Under the pieces are notes generated by a model, which searched no databases, was not told the DNA's origin, and was given only the letters and a program-made list of their open reading frames with translations. From positions 1 through 41,173 of the forward strand of contig CAKSIN010000020.1 of the NCBI GenBank assembly GCA_934463115.1: 41,173 nucleotides of DNA, written 5' to 3'. The position numbers were made by a program, and so were the translations under genes. The DNA comes from an uncultured Clostridia bacterium. Its GTDB lineage: Bacteria > Bacillota > Clostridia > UMGS1810. Below, piece after piece: positions 15,808 through 25,400 of the stretch; positions within the stretch are counted from its first letter, which is position 1; each line of letters begins with the position of its first letter.

Positions 15808-18138
15808 TTAACCCGGCATTGCGGTACTCAGCACTTTATCCATGCTGTCCGCAACAACAAAGTTAATTTCCTTTCTGATTTCATCGGGCAGATCATAGGT
15901 ATCCGCCATATTTTCTTTCGGAATAAGAATTGTCTTTATTCCGGCGCGGTATGCCGCAAGTGACTTTTCTTTAAGTCCGCCGATGGGTAAAATTCGTCCG
16001 GTAATGGTTATCTCACCCGTCATTGCAACTTTTTTGCTTACTTTTCTGCCTGTGAGCGACGAAACGATAGCGGTTGCCATTGTTATACCGGCACTCGGTC
16101 CGTCTTTCGGTATTGCTCCCTCGGGTATATGAATGTGCAAATCTTTGTTGCTGTGAAAATCATTTTTTATACCGAGGTGACTTGCGTTGGAACGTATATA
16201 ACTGATTGCCGCTTTGGCAGATTCTTTCATTACATCACCGAGCTGGCCTGTCAGTTCAACATTGCCGCTGCCGTCCATGGTGTTGACTTCTATAGACAAT
16301 GTGTCACCGCCGTACTGCGTCCATGCCAAACCGGTTGCCACCCCTACGCAGTCCTTTTTATCTGCTTCGGGTTCTGAATATATTTTTCTGCCGAGAAATT
16401 TTTCGAGAGATTTTTCCGAAACGGAAACACTTTTCTTTCCCTCATTCAAAATCATCCCTGCCGCTTTCCTCATGATAGCCGCAATTTTTCTTTCAAGCTC
16501 GCGCACACCGGATTCGCGCGTATAATAATGTATTATTCCCAGAACAGCAGAATCGCTTATTTTAATATTGGATTTTTTCAGACCGTTTTCAACAGCCTGT
16601 TTACCGATGATGTGATTTTTGGCGATATGCAGTTTTTCTTCATCGGTGTATCCGTTTACTTCGATAATTTCCATTCTGTCAAGCAGAGGTCTGTCCACGG
16701 TGTCCAGCGAATTTGCCGTTGTAAAAAACAGTACGTCGCTAAGGTCAAGTCCAACTTCAAGGTAATGATCTCTGAATGCAGAATTCTGCTCCGTATCAAG
16801 CACTTCCAAAAGTGCATCGCTTATGCTTCCTCTGTAGTCGGAGCCGACTTTGTCTATCTCGTCAAGCAGAATAAGCGGATTAAAACTCCCCGCCTGTTTA
16901 ATTGCAAGTGCAATTCTTCCCGGCATTGCGCCGACATAGGTTTTCCTGTGACCGCGGATTTCTGCCTCATCGTGAACTCCGCCGAGCGACATGCGCACAT
17001 ATTTTCTGCCGAGTGCCTCCGCAACCGATTTTGCAATACTTGTTTTTCCGACGCCCGGAGGTCCTACAAGGCATATAACAGGAGACTTCTTTCCGTTTGA
17101 AAGCTTGCGCACGGCAAGAAATTCCATAATCCTTTCTTTGACTTTTTCCATTCCGTAATGGCTGTCGGCAAGTATTTTTTCGGCTTTTTCAAAATTACCG
17201 TTTTCCTTTGTTTTAATTCCCCATGGAAGTTCAAAGATTCTGTCGAGATAATTTCTTGCCGTCATTGCTTCCGGACTTGAATACTGCATCTTTGACAGAC
17301 GTTTTATTTCGGTCGAAATTTTCTCACGTATATCCTGCGGAAGACTGATTTCGTTTAAACGTTTTGTGTACATCTGCGCTTCATCATCCGTATTTTCGGA
17401 TTCACCGAGCTCCTCGCGTATCGCCTGCATTTGCTCGCGCAAAAAATAATCACGCTGTGCTTCCTCCATGCTGTTCTTTGCTTTAATTGCAATTTCGCGT
17501 TCGATTTTCAGAACTGCAATTTCGCGGCAAATAATATTCAAAAGTGACATGCAGCACTCAACAATGTCGTCACATTCAAGCAGCTGCTGTTTTTTTGACG
17601 AATCGACAAGCAACGAGGAGCAAAGTATGTTATAGACAACGTACGGATCTTTTTCATTGTCAAACATAGCTTCGGTTTCATCCGGATGCTGTCCCATATA
17701 GCTGAAATACTCAACTGCCGCCGTGCGCAGACGTCTCATATACGCATCGCATATAATTTCGTCATCATCGTCAGCAGGCGGTCGGTCGATTACATATGCG
17801 CTGCATTCAAAATGGCCTTTTGTCTTTGTAAAATCAATAATTTTCGCACGTTCAATACCTTCTACAAGGACCCGCGGAAATTTGTTATCCGAGCGCAAAA
17901 CCTGCTTTATCATGCATATTGTCCCCGTGTTATACAAATCCTCTGTCTGAATATGCTCAATTTCATCATCACGCTGAGCAACAACGAGAATTTTTCTGTC
18001 GCGGGACATAGCAATGTCCACCGCATTCCTTGTTATTTCTCTGCCTATTTCAAAGTTTGTAACAGAGTACGGAAAAACCGGCGCACCACGCATTGCGAGA
18101 ACCGGTATTGTAATTATGTTGTTATCTGTTGTGTTCAA
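15808..18138 (-). CDS. lon: ATP-dependent protease Lon
   Basis: 776 residues. N-terminal substrate-binding domain begins IPVLAMRGAPVFPYSVTNFEIGR; AAA+ domain has Walker A GPPGVGKTS, Walker B ILLDEIDKV and the DRMEIIEV sensor region; the C-terminal Ser-Lys protease domain has KDGPSAGITMATA (catalytic serine) and ITITGRILPIGGLKEKSLAAYRAG (catalytic lysine). Length matches LonA. I place the start at a TTG (18138) because GGAGGGAAG lies about eight bases upstream; an upstream TTG at 18156 would precede that site. Degrades misfolded and regulatory proteins. No CIRCE or CtsR-like repeat is evident upstream. Confidence 0.97.
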   Translation of the reverse strand: MNTTDNNIITIPVLAMRGAPVFPYSVTNFEIGREITRNAVDIAMSRDRKILVVAQRDDEIEHIQTEDLYNTGTICMIKQVLRSDNKFPRVLVEGIERAKIIDFTKTKGHFECSAYVIDRPPADDDDEIICDAYMRRLRTAAVEYFSYMGQHPDETEAMFDNEKDPYVVYNILCSSLLVDSSKKQQLLECDDIVECCMSLLNIICREIAVLKIEREIAIKAKNSMEEAQRDYFLREQMQAIREELGESENTDDEAQMYTKRLNEISLPQDIREKISTEIKRLSKMQYSSPEAMTARNYLDRIFELPWGIKTKENGNFEKAEKILADSHYGMEKVKERIMEFLAVRKLSNGKKSPVICLVGPPGVGKTSIAKSVAEALGRKYVRMSLGGVHDEAEIRGHRKTYVGAMPGRIALAIKQAGSFNPLILLDEIDKVGSDYRGSISDALLEVLDTEQNSAFRDHYLEVGLDLSDVLFFTTANSLDTVDRPLLDRMEIIEVNGYTDEEKLHIAKNHIIGKQAVENGLKKSNIKISDSAVLGIIHYYTRESGVRELERKIAAIMRKAAGMILNEGKKSVSVSEKSLEKFLGRKIYSEPEADKKDCVGVATGLAWTQYGGDTLSIEVNTMDGSGNVELTGQLGDVMKESAKAAISYIRSNASHLGIKNDFHSNKDLHIHIPEGAIPKDGPSAGITMATAIVSSLTGRKVSKKVAMTGEITITGRILPIGGLKEKSLAAYRAGIKTILIPKENMADTYDLPDEIRKEINFVVADSMDKVLSTAMPG

Positions 18139-18168
18139 TTTTCTTCCCTCCCACAAACATATACTGAC

Positions 18169-18197
18169 ATTATACTAAATTTCACGCATTATTTCAA
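18169..18197 (-). promoter_or_regulatory. Sigma-A promoter of lon-engB
   Basis: On the minus strand TTGAAA (18197-18192) and a perfect TATAAT (18174-18169), 17 bp apart, 30 bases before the chosen TTG start. It lies in the 94-base gap after dnaE; no terminator separates dnaE from lon. Confidence 0.7.
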
Positions 18198-18232
18198 TAG
18201 ATAAATAAGGAAAACAGGATAAATCGGCAAAA

Positions 18233-21200
18233 TTACTTTAATCTTACATTTTCGGCGGAAAATTCTTTGCATAATTTTTTAATTAAATCATTCGTAAATG
18301 ACACACCGTGGTTGTTGTCGGAACGGTATGTTACCGACGTATCTTCAATATAAATGCAAACTTTGCTTTTTCCGCAATATTCTCCGATAATTTTGCTTGC
18401 AGTATCAAGTTCGTCGGCAGACGGAATCCGAATATACAGCGTCATACTGTCGGTTACCGTTACGCTGTCTCCGGGCAATGCATTAATTAAGTTTAAGTCA
18501 AAACCGTCATCACGTTTTCTCACTCTTGCAGTTGCACAAACAACTGCGCCGTTATACAGATATCCGGAACATCTTTCGTATGCTTTTTCAAATGCAGCCA
18601 GTTCCATAGCACCTGTCAAATCGCTTATCATCATGGTGCAAAGCAGTTTTCCGCTTTTAATTTTCCTTTTTTTTACTTCGGACAACACTCCGAAAATTTT
18701 AACTGTCTGCGAGTCATCGACAGTTCCCTCGGCTATTTCAAAAATCGCTTTGTCGGCAAATGCCGCCGAGTATATCATATATGAATCTATCGGATTTCCG
18801 CTAAGATACACACCGGCCAATTCAATTTCAAAAGATAACTTTTCTTCATCGGAAAAATCATTTGTATCATTCGGATTAAGTGAAAATATTTCTTCTGCCG
18901 TGTCATTTTCGAACATACTGAACTGTTCACTGCCATATGCATTTATTTCCTTTTTTGTACTGTCAATAATAGATCCGCTGCTCAGCAAAAGCATACGTCT
19001 GTTCGGAAACAAAGAATCAAATGCTCCGGCCTTAATCAATGATTCCATACATTTCCTGTTTATTTCGCCACATGTCCCTGTTCTGCGCATGAAATCATCA
19101 ATACCGGTAAATTTTCCGTTTGCTGCCCGCTCCTTACAAATGCTGCGCACCGCTTCATCCCCAACGCCTCTCAGAGCCGACAGGCCAAAACGCACGTTAT
19201 CTTTTTCAGCCGAATAATATTCGCCGCTCAAATTAATATCCGGCGGAAGAAGTTTGACTCCGTATCTTGAAAAATCATTTATATATTTCGATGTTTTCTG
19301 GAAATTCCCGGCAAGATTACTCAATAATGCCGCCAGGTACTGTGCCGGATAGTTTGCCTTAAGATATGCAGTTCTGTATGCCACAAGAGCATAGCACACT
19401 GCGTGAGATTTGTTGAATGCATAGTTCGCAAAATGCAGCAATTTGTCAAAAATAAAATTTGCCGTATCATCCGGTATTCCGTTCCGCCTCGTGCCGGCGA
19501 TAAGCACTCTGCCGCTTTCATCAGTCATTCCGCCGATAAAGACATTCCTTTCGCGAATCATTTCATCATTTTTCTTCTTTGCCATTGCCCTGCGCACCAA
19601 ATCCGCACGTGATGCCGAATACCCGGCAAGCACGCGGACAATGTTCATAACCTGTTCCTGATATATTATCGCACCGAATGTTGGCTTTAATATAGGTTCC
19701 AGGAGCGGATGAGCGTATTTAATGGTATCAGGATTGCTTTTAGCTTTCAAAAATTCCGGTATTTGCTCCATAGGTCCGGGGCGGTATATGCTTGTTGCCG
19801 TAACGATATCTTCGAGCCTATGCGGCCGCAGCTTGCGCAGGAATGATTTCAGGCCGTTATTTTCAAGCTGAAAAACGCCGTCGGTTTCCCCTCGCGATAT
19901 GAGCGCATATGTTTTGGAGTTATTCAGTTGTATATCGTTAACCGAAAATTTTTTTCCGACAGACGCTGAAATCATTTTAAGTGTGTCATCTATTATTGTA
20001 AGATTTCGCACAGCAAGAAAATCCATCTTAAGCAACCCAAGTTTTTCAAGCGCCGACATTGGATACTGTGTCACGTAATTGCCGGCGGTACCCTGCAGAG
20101 GTGTGTAGTAAAACAGACTGTCATCGGATATAACCACTCCGGCCGCGTGAGTTGATACATTCCGGATAAATCCCTCCACACGCATTGCCGCTTTTACAAG
20201 CCGATTAATTTCCGGAACAGTTTCAAATAATTTTTTCAATTCCGGCTCGTTTTCAAGCGAATCGGACAATGTAATGTGCGGCACATCCGGGATAAGTCCT
20301 GCCGTCTTGTCAATATTATACGGCGCAATACCAAGCACTCTGCCGACATCACGTACTGCGGCACGCGCGGCAAGTGTTCCGAATGTCACTATACCGGCAA
20401 CCCTGTCCGTGCCGTATTTTTGTACAACATAATCCTTGACATCTTCTCTACGCACATCGGAAATGTCAATATCTATATCCGGCATGCTTACCCGTTCCGG
20501 ATTGAGGAAACGCTCAAACAGTAAATCGTATTTAAGCGGATCTATTTCCGTAATGTTCAGAGTATACGACACAATGCTTCCTGCTGCGCTGCCGCGTCCG
20601 GGGCCTATCGGAATTGAATTATCCTTGGCGTACTTGATAAAATCGTGTACAATAAGAAAATAATCCGTGTAACCCATTTTATTTATAACGCTAAGTTCAT
20701 ATTCAAGGCGGTTTTTTACGTCGTCACCATAATCATCGCCGTATTTAGCCTTTGCCCCGTTTTCACACAGTGATTTCATGTATTCAAAATGGTCAATGCC
20801 GTTATCTGTATGAATTTTCGGAAGATGAACACTGTTAAAATCAAGTTCAACATTGCACCTTTGAGCAATTTTCACCGTGTTTTCCACCGCAGACGGAATA
20901 TCGGAAAATAATCTGCCCATTTCGTCGGGAGATTTCAGATAAAATTCACTTCCGTGAAAGCGCAGACGGTCTGTATCATCAATACGTTTCCCGAGCTGTA
21001 TGCACGTGAGTATATCCTGTACAACGCTGTCTTCTTTTTTTATATAATGGACATCATTTGTAGCTACCAATTCCGCTCCAAGTTCTGCCGAGAGTCTGAG
21101 CATACCGTCATTTACAATTGTTTGTTCGGATATTCCGTGATCCTGAATTTCAAGGTAAAAATTTTCCTTGCCGAATATATTTATATATTTTTCGGCTGTT

Positions 21201-21670
21201 TTTTTTGCGTCGTTATATCTTCCGTCCGCAAGGCACATGCTGACATCGCCTTTCAGACAGCCGCTGAGCGCAATCAGTCCGTCCGAACAGCTGCGAAGAA
21301 GTTCGTCATCAACACGCGGTTTGTAATAAAACCCCTCCGTTTGCGCAAGTGATACAATTTTCATCAGATTACGGTAGCCTATGTTATTTTTGCACAGCAG
21401 TACAAGGTGACCGTAATTGGAATCGGTGTTGTAATTTTTCGAGAATCTGCTGCCGCGTGCGGTATACACTTCACATCCGATGATTGGCTTTATACCGCGT
21501 TTTTTTGCCTCAATGTAAAACTCCACGGCACCGTACATGACGCCGTGGTCTGTTATGGCAATACTTTCAAAGCCAAGATTTTTTGCTGTATCGAGCAGTT
21601 CATCTACCTTGCATGCACCGTCGAGAATGCTGTATTGGGTATGAACATGTAAATGCGCAAAATTTGTCAT
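18233..21670 (-). CDS. dnaE: DNA polymerase III alpha subunit, DnaE type
   Basis: 1145 residues. PHP domain at the start (FAHLHVHTQYSILDGA, AITDHGVMYG, GCEVYTA). The polymerase core has the catalytic aspartates in SMPDIDIDISDVRR and GPGRGSAAGS, plus YQEQVM, FNKSHAVCYALVAYRTAYLKANYPAQYLAALL. The helix-hairpin-helix region (FGLSALRGVGDEAV) and C-terminal OB fold (VKIFGVLSEVKKRKIKSGK...MISDLTGAMELAAF) are complete. Of the DnaE family, not the exonuclease-bearing PolC. Its ATG overlaps the whiA stop (ATGA), so it is the end of the hprK-to-dnaE operon, an unusual way to tie replication polymerase expression to wall and carbon control genes. Confidence 0.97.
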   Translation of the reverse strand: MTNFAHLHVHTQYSILDGACKVDELLDTAKNLGFESIAITDHGVMYGAVEFYIEAKKRGIKPIIGCEVYTARGSRFSKNYNTDSNYGHLVLLCKNNIGYRNLMKIVSLAQTEGFYYKPRVDDELLRSCSDGLIALSGCLKGDVSMCLADGRYNDAKKTAEKYINIFGKENFYLEIQDHGISEQTIVNDGMLRLSAELGAELVATNDVHYIKKEDSVVQDILTCIQLGKRIDDTDRLRFHGSEFYLKSPDEMGRLFSDIPSAVENTVKIAQRCNVELDFNSVHLPKIHTDNGIDHFEYMKSLCENGAKAKYGDDYGDDVKNRLEYELSVINKMGYTDYFLIVHDFIKYAKDNSIPIGPGRGSAAGSIVSYTLNITEIDPLKYDLLFERFLNPERVSMPDIDIDISDVRREDVKDYVVQKYGTDRVAGIVTFGTLAARAAVRDVGRVLGIAPYNIDKTAGLIPDVPHITLSDSLENEPELKKLFETVPEINRLVKAAMRVEGFIRNVSTHAAGVVISDDSLFYYTPLQGTAGNYVTQYPMSALEKLGLLKMDFLAVRNLTIIDDTLKMISASVGKKFSVNDIQLNNSKTYALISRGETDGVFQLENNGLKSFLRKLRPHRLEDIVTATSIYRPGPMEQIPEFLKAKSNPDTIKYAHPLLEPILKPTFGAIIYQEQVMNIVRVLAGYSASRADLVRRAMAKKKNDEMIRERNVFIGGMTDESGRVLIAGTRRNGIPDDTANFIFDKLLHFANYAFNKSHAVCYALVAYRTAYLKANYPAQYLAALLSNLAGNFQKTSKYINDFSRYGVKLLPPDINLSGEYYSAEKDNVRFGLSALRGVGDEAVRSICKERAANGKFTGIDDFMRRTGTCGEINRKCMESLIKAGAFDSLFPNRRMLLLSSGSIIDSTKKEINAYGSEQFSMFENDTAEEIFSLNPNDTNDFSDEEKLSFEIELAGVYLSGNPIDSYMIYSAAFADKAIFEIAEGTVDDSQTVKIFGVLSEVKKRKIKSGKLLCTMMISDLTGAMELAAFEKAYERCSGYLYNGAVVCATARVRKRDDGFDLNLINALPGDSVTVTDSMTLYIRIPSADELDTASKIIGEYCGKSKVCIYIEDTSVTYRSDNNHGVSFTNDLIKKLCKEFSAENVRLK

Positions 21671-22599
21671 TGGTATTTATCCGCTTCTTCCTGAATTTTT
21701 CTTAGTCTGTGATTTACTCCCGACTTTCCGAGCGGAGGATTGAGCATCTCTCCAAGTTCTTTGAGCGAATGTTCACGATATTCCATCCTGAGCCTTGCAA
21801 TTTCCTTCAGGTTGTCCGGAAGTGTGTCGAACGCACCCGTCCGCATGAGTTTTTCTATTGCTTTCACCTGCTCTACAGACGCATCTACCGTTTTTTGAAC
21901 GTTTGCCGATTCACAATTAACCGTCCGGTTGACATTATTTCGAATTTCCTTGAGTATTTTTGCGTTATGAAAATCCATAAGTGCATTGAACGCACCCATG
22001 AGTGTAAGTATATCGGCAATTTCACTGCTGTGTTTAAAATAAATTACCATATCGCCTTTTCTTACAACAACCTTGGGTTTCAGGTTGAGCTGCATCATAA
22101 TGCGGTATAAATCATTGTGAAGGCTGTATTCCGGAACGGCAAATTCCATATGATAGTTTTTCTCCGGATTCATTATCGTTCCGCAGCTCAAAAAAGCACC
22201 CTTTAAAAATGCTTTGCATTTAAACGGTTTATCAAGATAGTTTGTGTTGACACAAAATGTATTAAAGTAGTTTATTTCGGCAGGTTTTGATATAAAGCCG
22301 AGTCTCATCATGGCGGTAATTGTATCGTCTCCGTCGGTATATACCTGATAGTAAACATTGTTTTTCGCCGTTTTGCGAATACGGATTTTAGATTCTGCCG
22401 ACGCAGCACTGCGCATAAGTTTATATATATGCCGCGCTATTTTTGCGTTCTCGGTAATGATTCCGAGAATATATCCGTTTTCGCTGCGGCGAATTTTACC
22501 GCCGAAAGCTACTATCGCCATTAATTCGGAAAGTTCTGCTGCCGCGGTGTGTATTTTTTGCGCCGCTATTTCATTTTTTGCATTTGAAGAAAATGACAT
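21667..22599 (-). CDS. whiA: WhiA sporulation/cell-division transcription regulator
   Basis: 310 residues. N-terminal LAGLIDADG-endonuclease-like fold that lost catalysis (ELMAIVAFGGKI, FLKGAFLSCGTIMNPEKNYHMEF) and a C-terminal helix-turn-helix with the family signature SLKELGEMLNPPLGKSGVNHRLRKI. Known roles: sporulation septation in Streptomyces and chromosome segregation/division in Bacillus. Start ATG has AAGAGGA upstream; twelve bases after yvcK. Part of the conserved rapZ-yvcK-whiA block. Confidence 0.97.
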   Translation of the reverse strand: MSFSSNAKNEIAAQKIHTAAAELSELMAIVAFGGKIRRSENGYILGIITENAKIARHIYKLMRSAASAESKIRIRKTAKNNVYYQVYTDGDDTITAMMRLGFISKPAEINYFNTFCVNTNYLDKPFKCKAFLKGAFLSCGTIMNPEKNYHMEFAVPEYSLHNDLYRIMMQLNLKPKVVVRKGDMVIYFKHSSEIADILTLMGAFNALMDFHNAKILKEIRNNVNRTVNCESANVQKTVDASVEQVKAIEKLMRTGAFDTLPDNLKEIARLRMEYREHSLKELGEMLNPPLGKSGVNHRLRKIQEEADKYQ

Positions 22600-22611
22600 A
22601 ATCGGTTCCTC

Positions 22612-23583
22612 TTACTGCATAGAAATCTGCGTTATAATTTCGGCAAGACGCATATAGTCATGCCGAACCTTTTCGTTTTCATCTATGTATATCAAATTAT
22701 CATCTATAAGTTCTATGCCGGCATTTTTAAACTTATCGGAATCAAGTTCAATTAATCCGGCTCCCTGTTTCCTATATCTTTCGGCTATTTCGCTGCACAC
22801 ACTGCCGTTGTTTGCGATACAAATGTCGATTATATCCGCACCGGCATGTGAAATAATGGCTTTCGCATGGTCAAATGCCGTGTATCCGTCAGTCTCCCCG
22901 GGCTGTGTCATTACGTTACAGATATATATTTTTTTGGCATGTGATTTTTGTATTGCATTGCAGATTCCGTCTGCGAGCAGATTCGGAATAATGCTGGTAT
23001 AGAGGCTGCCGGGACCATACAAAATAACATCGGCATTGTTTATTGCTTCGATACATTTGTCAAATGCCTTTATATGTTTAGGCTCAGTTTCTATATAATC
23101 CACACTGCTGTGTCTGCACAGACATTCACGCGGTATATTTGACTCGCCGAAAACCACGCTTCCGTCACAAAGATGTGCCTTTATATCTACATTATCTTTT
23201 GTAACCGGAAGAACACATCCCTTTACCGCAAGAACGGAGCTCATGTGTTCTATTGCACTTTCAAAATCGCCCGTAACCTCAGTCATTGCCGCAAGAAAGA
23301 GATTTCCGAAGCTGTGACCTTTCAGTTTTCCGCACGGAAAGCGATAACGAAACAACCGTTTTAAAATCGACTCCGCATCGGCAAGGGCAACAACGCAGTT
23401 ACGTATGTCACCGGGAGCGGGTATATTCAAATCCTCGCGCAGTCTTCCGGAACTGCCGCCGTCATCGGCAACCGTTACAATTGCCGAAATATTTTCGGTG
23501 TACTCCTTTATTCCGCGGAGCATTGTAGACAAACCTGTTCCGCCGCCCAATGCAACAACTTTCAAATCAGATACTTTATTCAC
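22612..23583 (-). CDS. yvcK: YvcK/CofD-like gluconeogenesis and wall-morphogenesis factor
   Basis: 323 residues. Starts with the signature VVALGGGTGLSTMLRGIKEYT, then VTVADDGGSSGRLREDLNIPAPGDIRNCVVALAD; later LYGPGSLYTSIIPNLL and NVMTQPGETDGYTAFDHAKAI. A UDP-sugar-binding protein family needed in Bacillus for growth and shape on gluconeogenic carbon sources. It starts with GTG (23583) preceded by AAGGGGTG. It lies 15 bases after rapZ. Confidence 0.96.
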   Translation of the reverse strand: MNKVSDLKVVALGGGTGLSTMLRGIKEYTENISAIVTVADDGGSSGRLREDLNIPAPGDIRNCVVALADAESILKRLFRYRFPCGKLKGHSFGNLFLAAMTEVTGDFESAIEHMSSVLAVKGCVLPVTKDNVDIKAHLCDGSVVFGESNIPRECLCRHSSVDYIETEPKHIKAFDKCIEAINNADVILYGPGSLYTSIIPNLLADGICNAIQKSHAKKIYICNVMTQPGETDGYTAFDHAKAIISHAGADIIDICIANNGSVCSEIAERYRKQGAGLIELDSDKFKNAGIELIDDNLIYIDENEKVRHDYMRLAEIITQISMQ

Positions 23584-23598
23584 AAGGTCACCCCTTAA

Positions 23599-24459
23599 TT
23601 ATCTGCCCTTATTTATGTCACGGTGGTTAATATATGCATTAATACCGTTTGAGATCAGATGTGTATACAGCTCGGTTGCCACAGTTACACTTCTGTGTTT
23701 ACCGCCGGTACATCCGATTGCTATGACAAGATTTGTCTTTCCCTCTTCAATATAATGCGGAACAAGAAAATCCGTCATGTCAAAAAGCTTTTTTAAAAAC
23801 TCGCCCGTAACGGAAGATTCCTTGACATAATCGCTCACATCACGGTCAAGTCCAGTTTTGTCACGCATTTCGGCAATATAGAACGGATTCGGCAAAAATC
23901 TGACATCGTATACAAGGTCAGCGTCAATCGGAATGCCGTATTTGAATCCGAACGACATAACCGTAACCTGCATGGATGTATCCTCTGCCTCCGATAAAAA
24001 TATATCTTTCAGCCTCTCACGCAGTTCTTTCGGTTTAAGATCGGATGTATCTATAATGTAATCCGCTCTTTTGCGTATATCCGAAAGTTTTGCGCGTTCT
24101 GACTCAATACCGTCAATAAGATTTCCGTCTTTTGCAAGCGGATGCATGCGCCGTGTTTCTTTGTAGCGCTTAACAAGCGTGTCTGTGTCGGCATCGAGAA
24201 ACAGCAAATCACAGCTGCCTATATTCTTTTCAAAATCGTCTATACACTCCACAAGTTCCGAAAAAAGTGCGCCGCCGCGCGCGTCAATAACAAATGCAAC
24301 CTTTGTTATCGTACTATCCGACGATGAACACAGTTCCGCAAATTTTGTAAAAAGTCTCGGCGGCATATTGTCAATACAATAAAAACCCATATCTTCCATG
24401 TATTTTATCGTCTGGCTTTTCCCGGCACCAGACATACCGGTAATAACGACAAATTCCAT
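23599..24459 (-). CDS. rapZ: RapZ (YvcJ) nucleotide-binding regulator
   Basis: 286 residues. Walker A GMSGAGKS at residues 8-15, then YMEDMGFYCIDNMPP, LDADTDTLVKRYKETRRMHPLA, the central DTSDLKP, and the C-terminal domain with SFGFKYGIPIDADLVYDVRFLPNPFY and IGCTGGKHRSVTVATEL (the pocket that in E. coli senses glucosamine-6-phosphate). In E. coli RapZ steers a small RNA to RNase E; in Firmicutes its partner is less clear. Start ATG preceded by AAGGAGG. Confidence 0.97.
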   Translation of the reverse strand: MEFVVITGMSGAGKSQTIKYMEDMGFYCIDNMPPRLFTKFAELCSSSDSTITKVAFVIDARGGALFSELVECIDDFEKNIGSCDLLFLDADTDTLVKRYKETRRMHPLAKDGNLIDGIESERAKLSDIRKRADYIIDTSDLKPKELRERLKDIFLSEAEDTSMQVTVMSFGFKYGIPIDADLVYDVRFLPNPFYIAEMRDKTGLDRDVSDYVKESSVTGEFLKKLFDMTDFLVPHYIEEGKTNLVIAIGCTGGKHRSVTVATELYTHLISNGINAYINHRDINKGR

Positions 24460-24471
24460 TGTATTTCCTCC

Positions 24472-25365
24472 TTAGAACACACCTATCATGCGCACTTCCG
24501 GCTCAAGTGCGACTTTGAATTTATCCGAAACCGTCTTCTGAACATGTTTCATAAGATTGTATATATCACTGCTTGTTGCATTATCACGGTTAATGATAAA
24601 TCCGCAGTGTTTATCCGACACAGCAGCGCCGCCGAGCCGATAACCTCTAAGTCCGGCGTCATCTATGAGTTTTGCGGCAAAATATCCCTGCGGCCGCTTA
24701 AATGTACTGCCTGCACTGGGATACTCAAGAGGCTGTTTTTCGCGTCTGCGTCCGTTAAGTTCCCTCATTTTATCGCGAATCTGCACTTTATCTCCGCGCG
24801 ATAATTCGATTACGGACGACAAAACAATATCATCTTTGCCAAACATACTTTGCCTGTATCCGAATCCGTGCCGGTTGCCGCTGACAGTGCGAATGTTTCC
24901 GTCCGGCGAAATGTATTCGGTAGAAACAACAACATCTTTCATTTCTCCGCCGTATGCTCCGGCATTCATCACTATTGCTCCGCCCAAACTACCCGGTATA
25001 CCCGACGCAAACTCAAATCCGGTAAGCGAATTTTTGAGTGCAGTCATGGCAACAGCGGATAACAATGCACCTGATTGAGCGGTAATACGGCAGCCGTCTG
25101 TCTGAATATCCGACATGTTTTTTCCGATGCAGATAATCACACCGTCATATCCCAAATCCGACACAAGCAGATTTGAGCCTTTACCGATAACTGTATATTC
25201 TTCGCCTGCTGATTGCAATGCGGAAATTATTTCCTTAATATCGCCGCTGTTTCGCGGTGTAACAAACACTTTTGCCGCACCGCCGGTACGAAAGCTTACA
25301 TGTTTGCTCATATTTTCATTTTCTGCAACACAATCCTGCGGCAGAATTTCTTTTAGTAATTCCAC
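24472..25365 (-). CDS. murB: UDP-N-acetylenolpyruvoylglucosamine reductase MurB
   Basis: 297 residues from a GTG at 25365. FAD-binding landmarks: HVSFRTGGAAKVFVTPRN, VIGKGSNLLVSD, GFEFASGIPGSLGGAIVMNAGAYGGEM split over residues ~115-142, YRQSMF, and the C-terminal PSAGSTFKRP (catalytic serine) and GFIINRDNATSSD. Length fits type II MurB of Gram-positives. Reduces the enolpyruvyl group to make UDP-MurNAc. The start is doubtful: the only good ribosome site, GGGAG (25391-25387), is 21 bases before the GTG but nine bases before an in-frame ATT at 25377, which would add four residues. Confidence 0.96.
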   Translation of the reverse strand: MELLKEILPQDCVAENENMSKHVSFRTGGAAKVFVTPRNSGDIKEIISALQSAGEEYTVIGKGSNLLVSDLGYDGVIICIGKNMSDIQTDGCRITAQSGALLSAVAMTALKNSLTGFEFASGIPGSLGGAIVMNAGAYGGEMKDVVVSTEYISPDGNIRTVSGNRHGFGYRQSMFGKDDIVLSSVIELSRGDKVQIRDKMRELNGRRREKQPLEYPSAGSTFKRPQGYFAAKLIDDAGLRGYRLGGAAVSDKHCGFIINRDNATSSDIYNLMKHVQKTVSDKFKVALEPEVRMIGVF

Positions 25366-25400
25366 AGCTGATTTAATAGCTAATCACTCCCGTTATAATA

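Noticed and set aside
18139..18232. Heat-shock operator (CIRCE or CtsR type) before lon
   Set aside because: Only a sigma-A promoter is visible; no inverted repeat or heptad repeat of these types was found.
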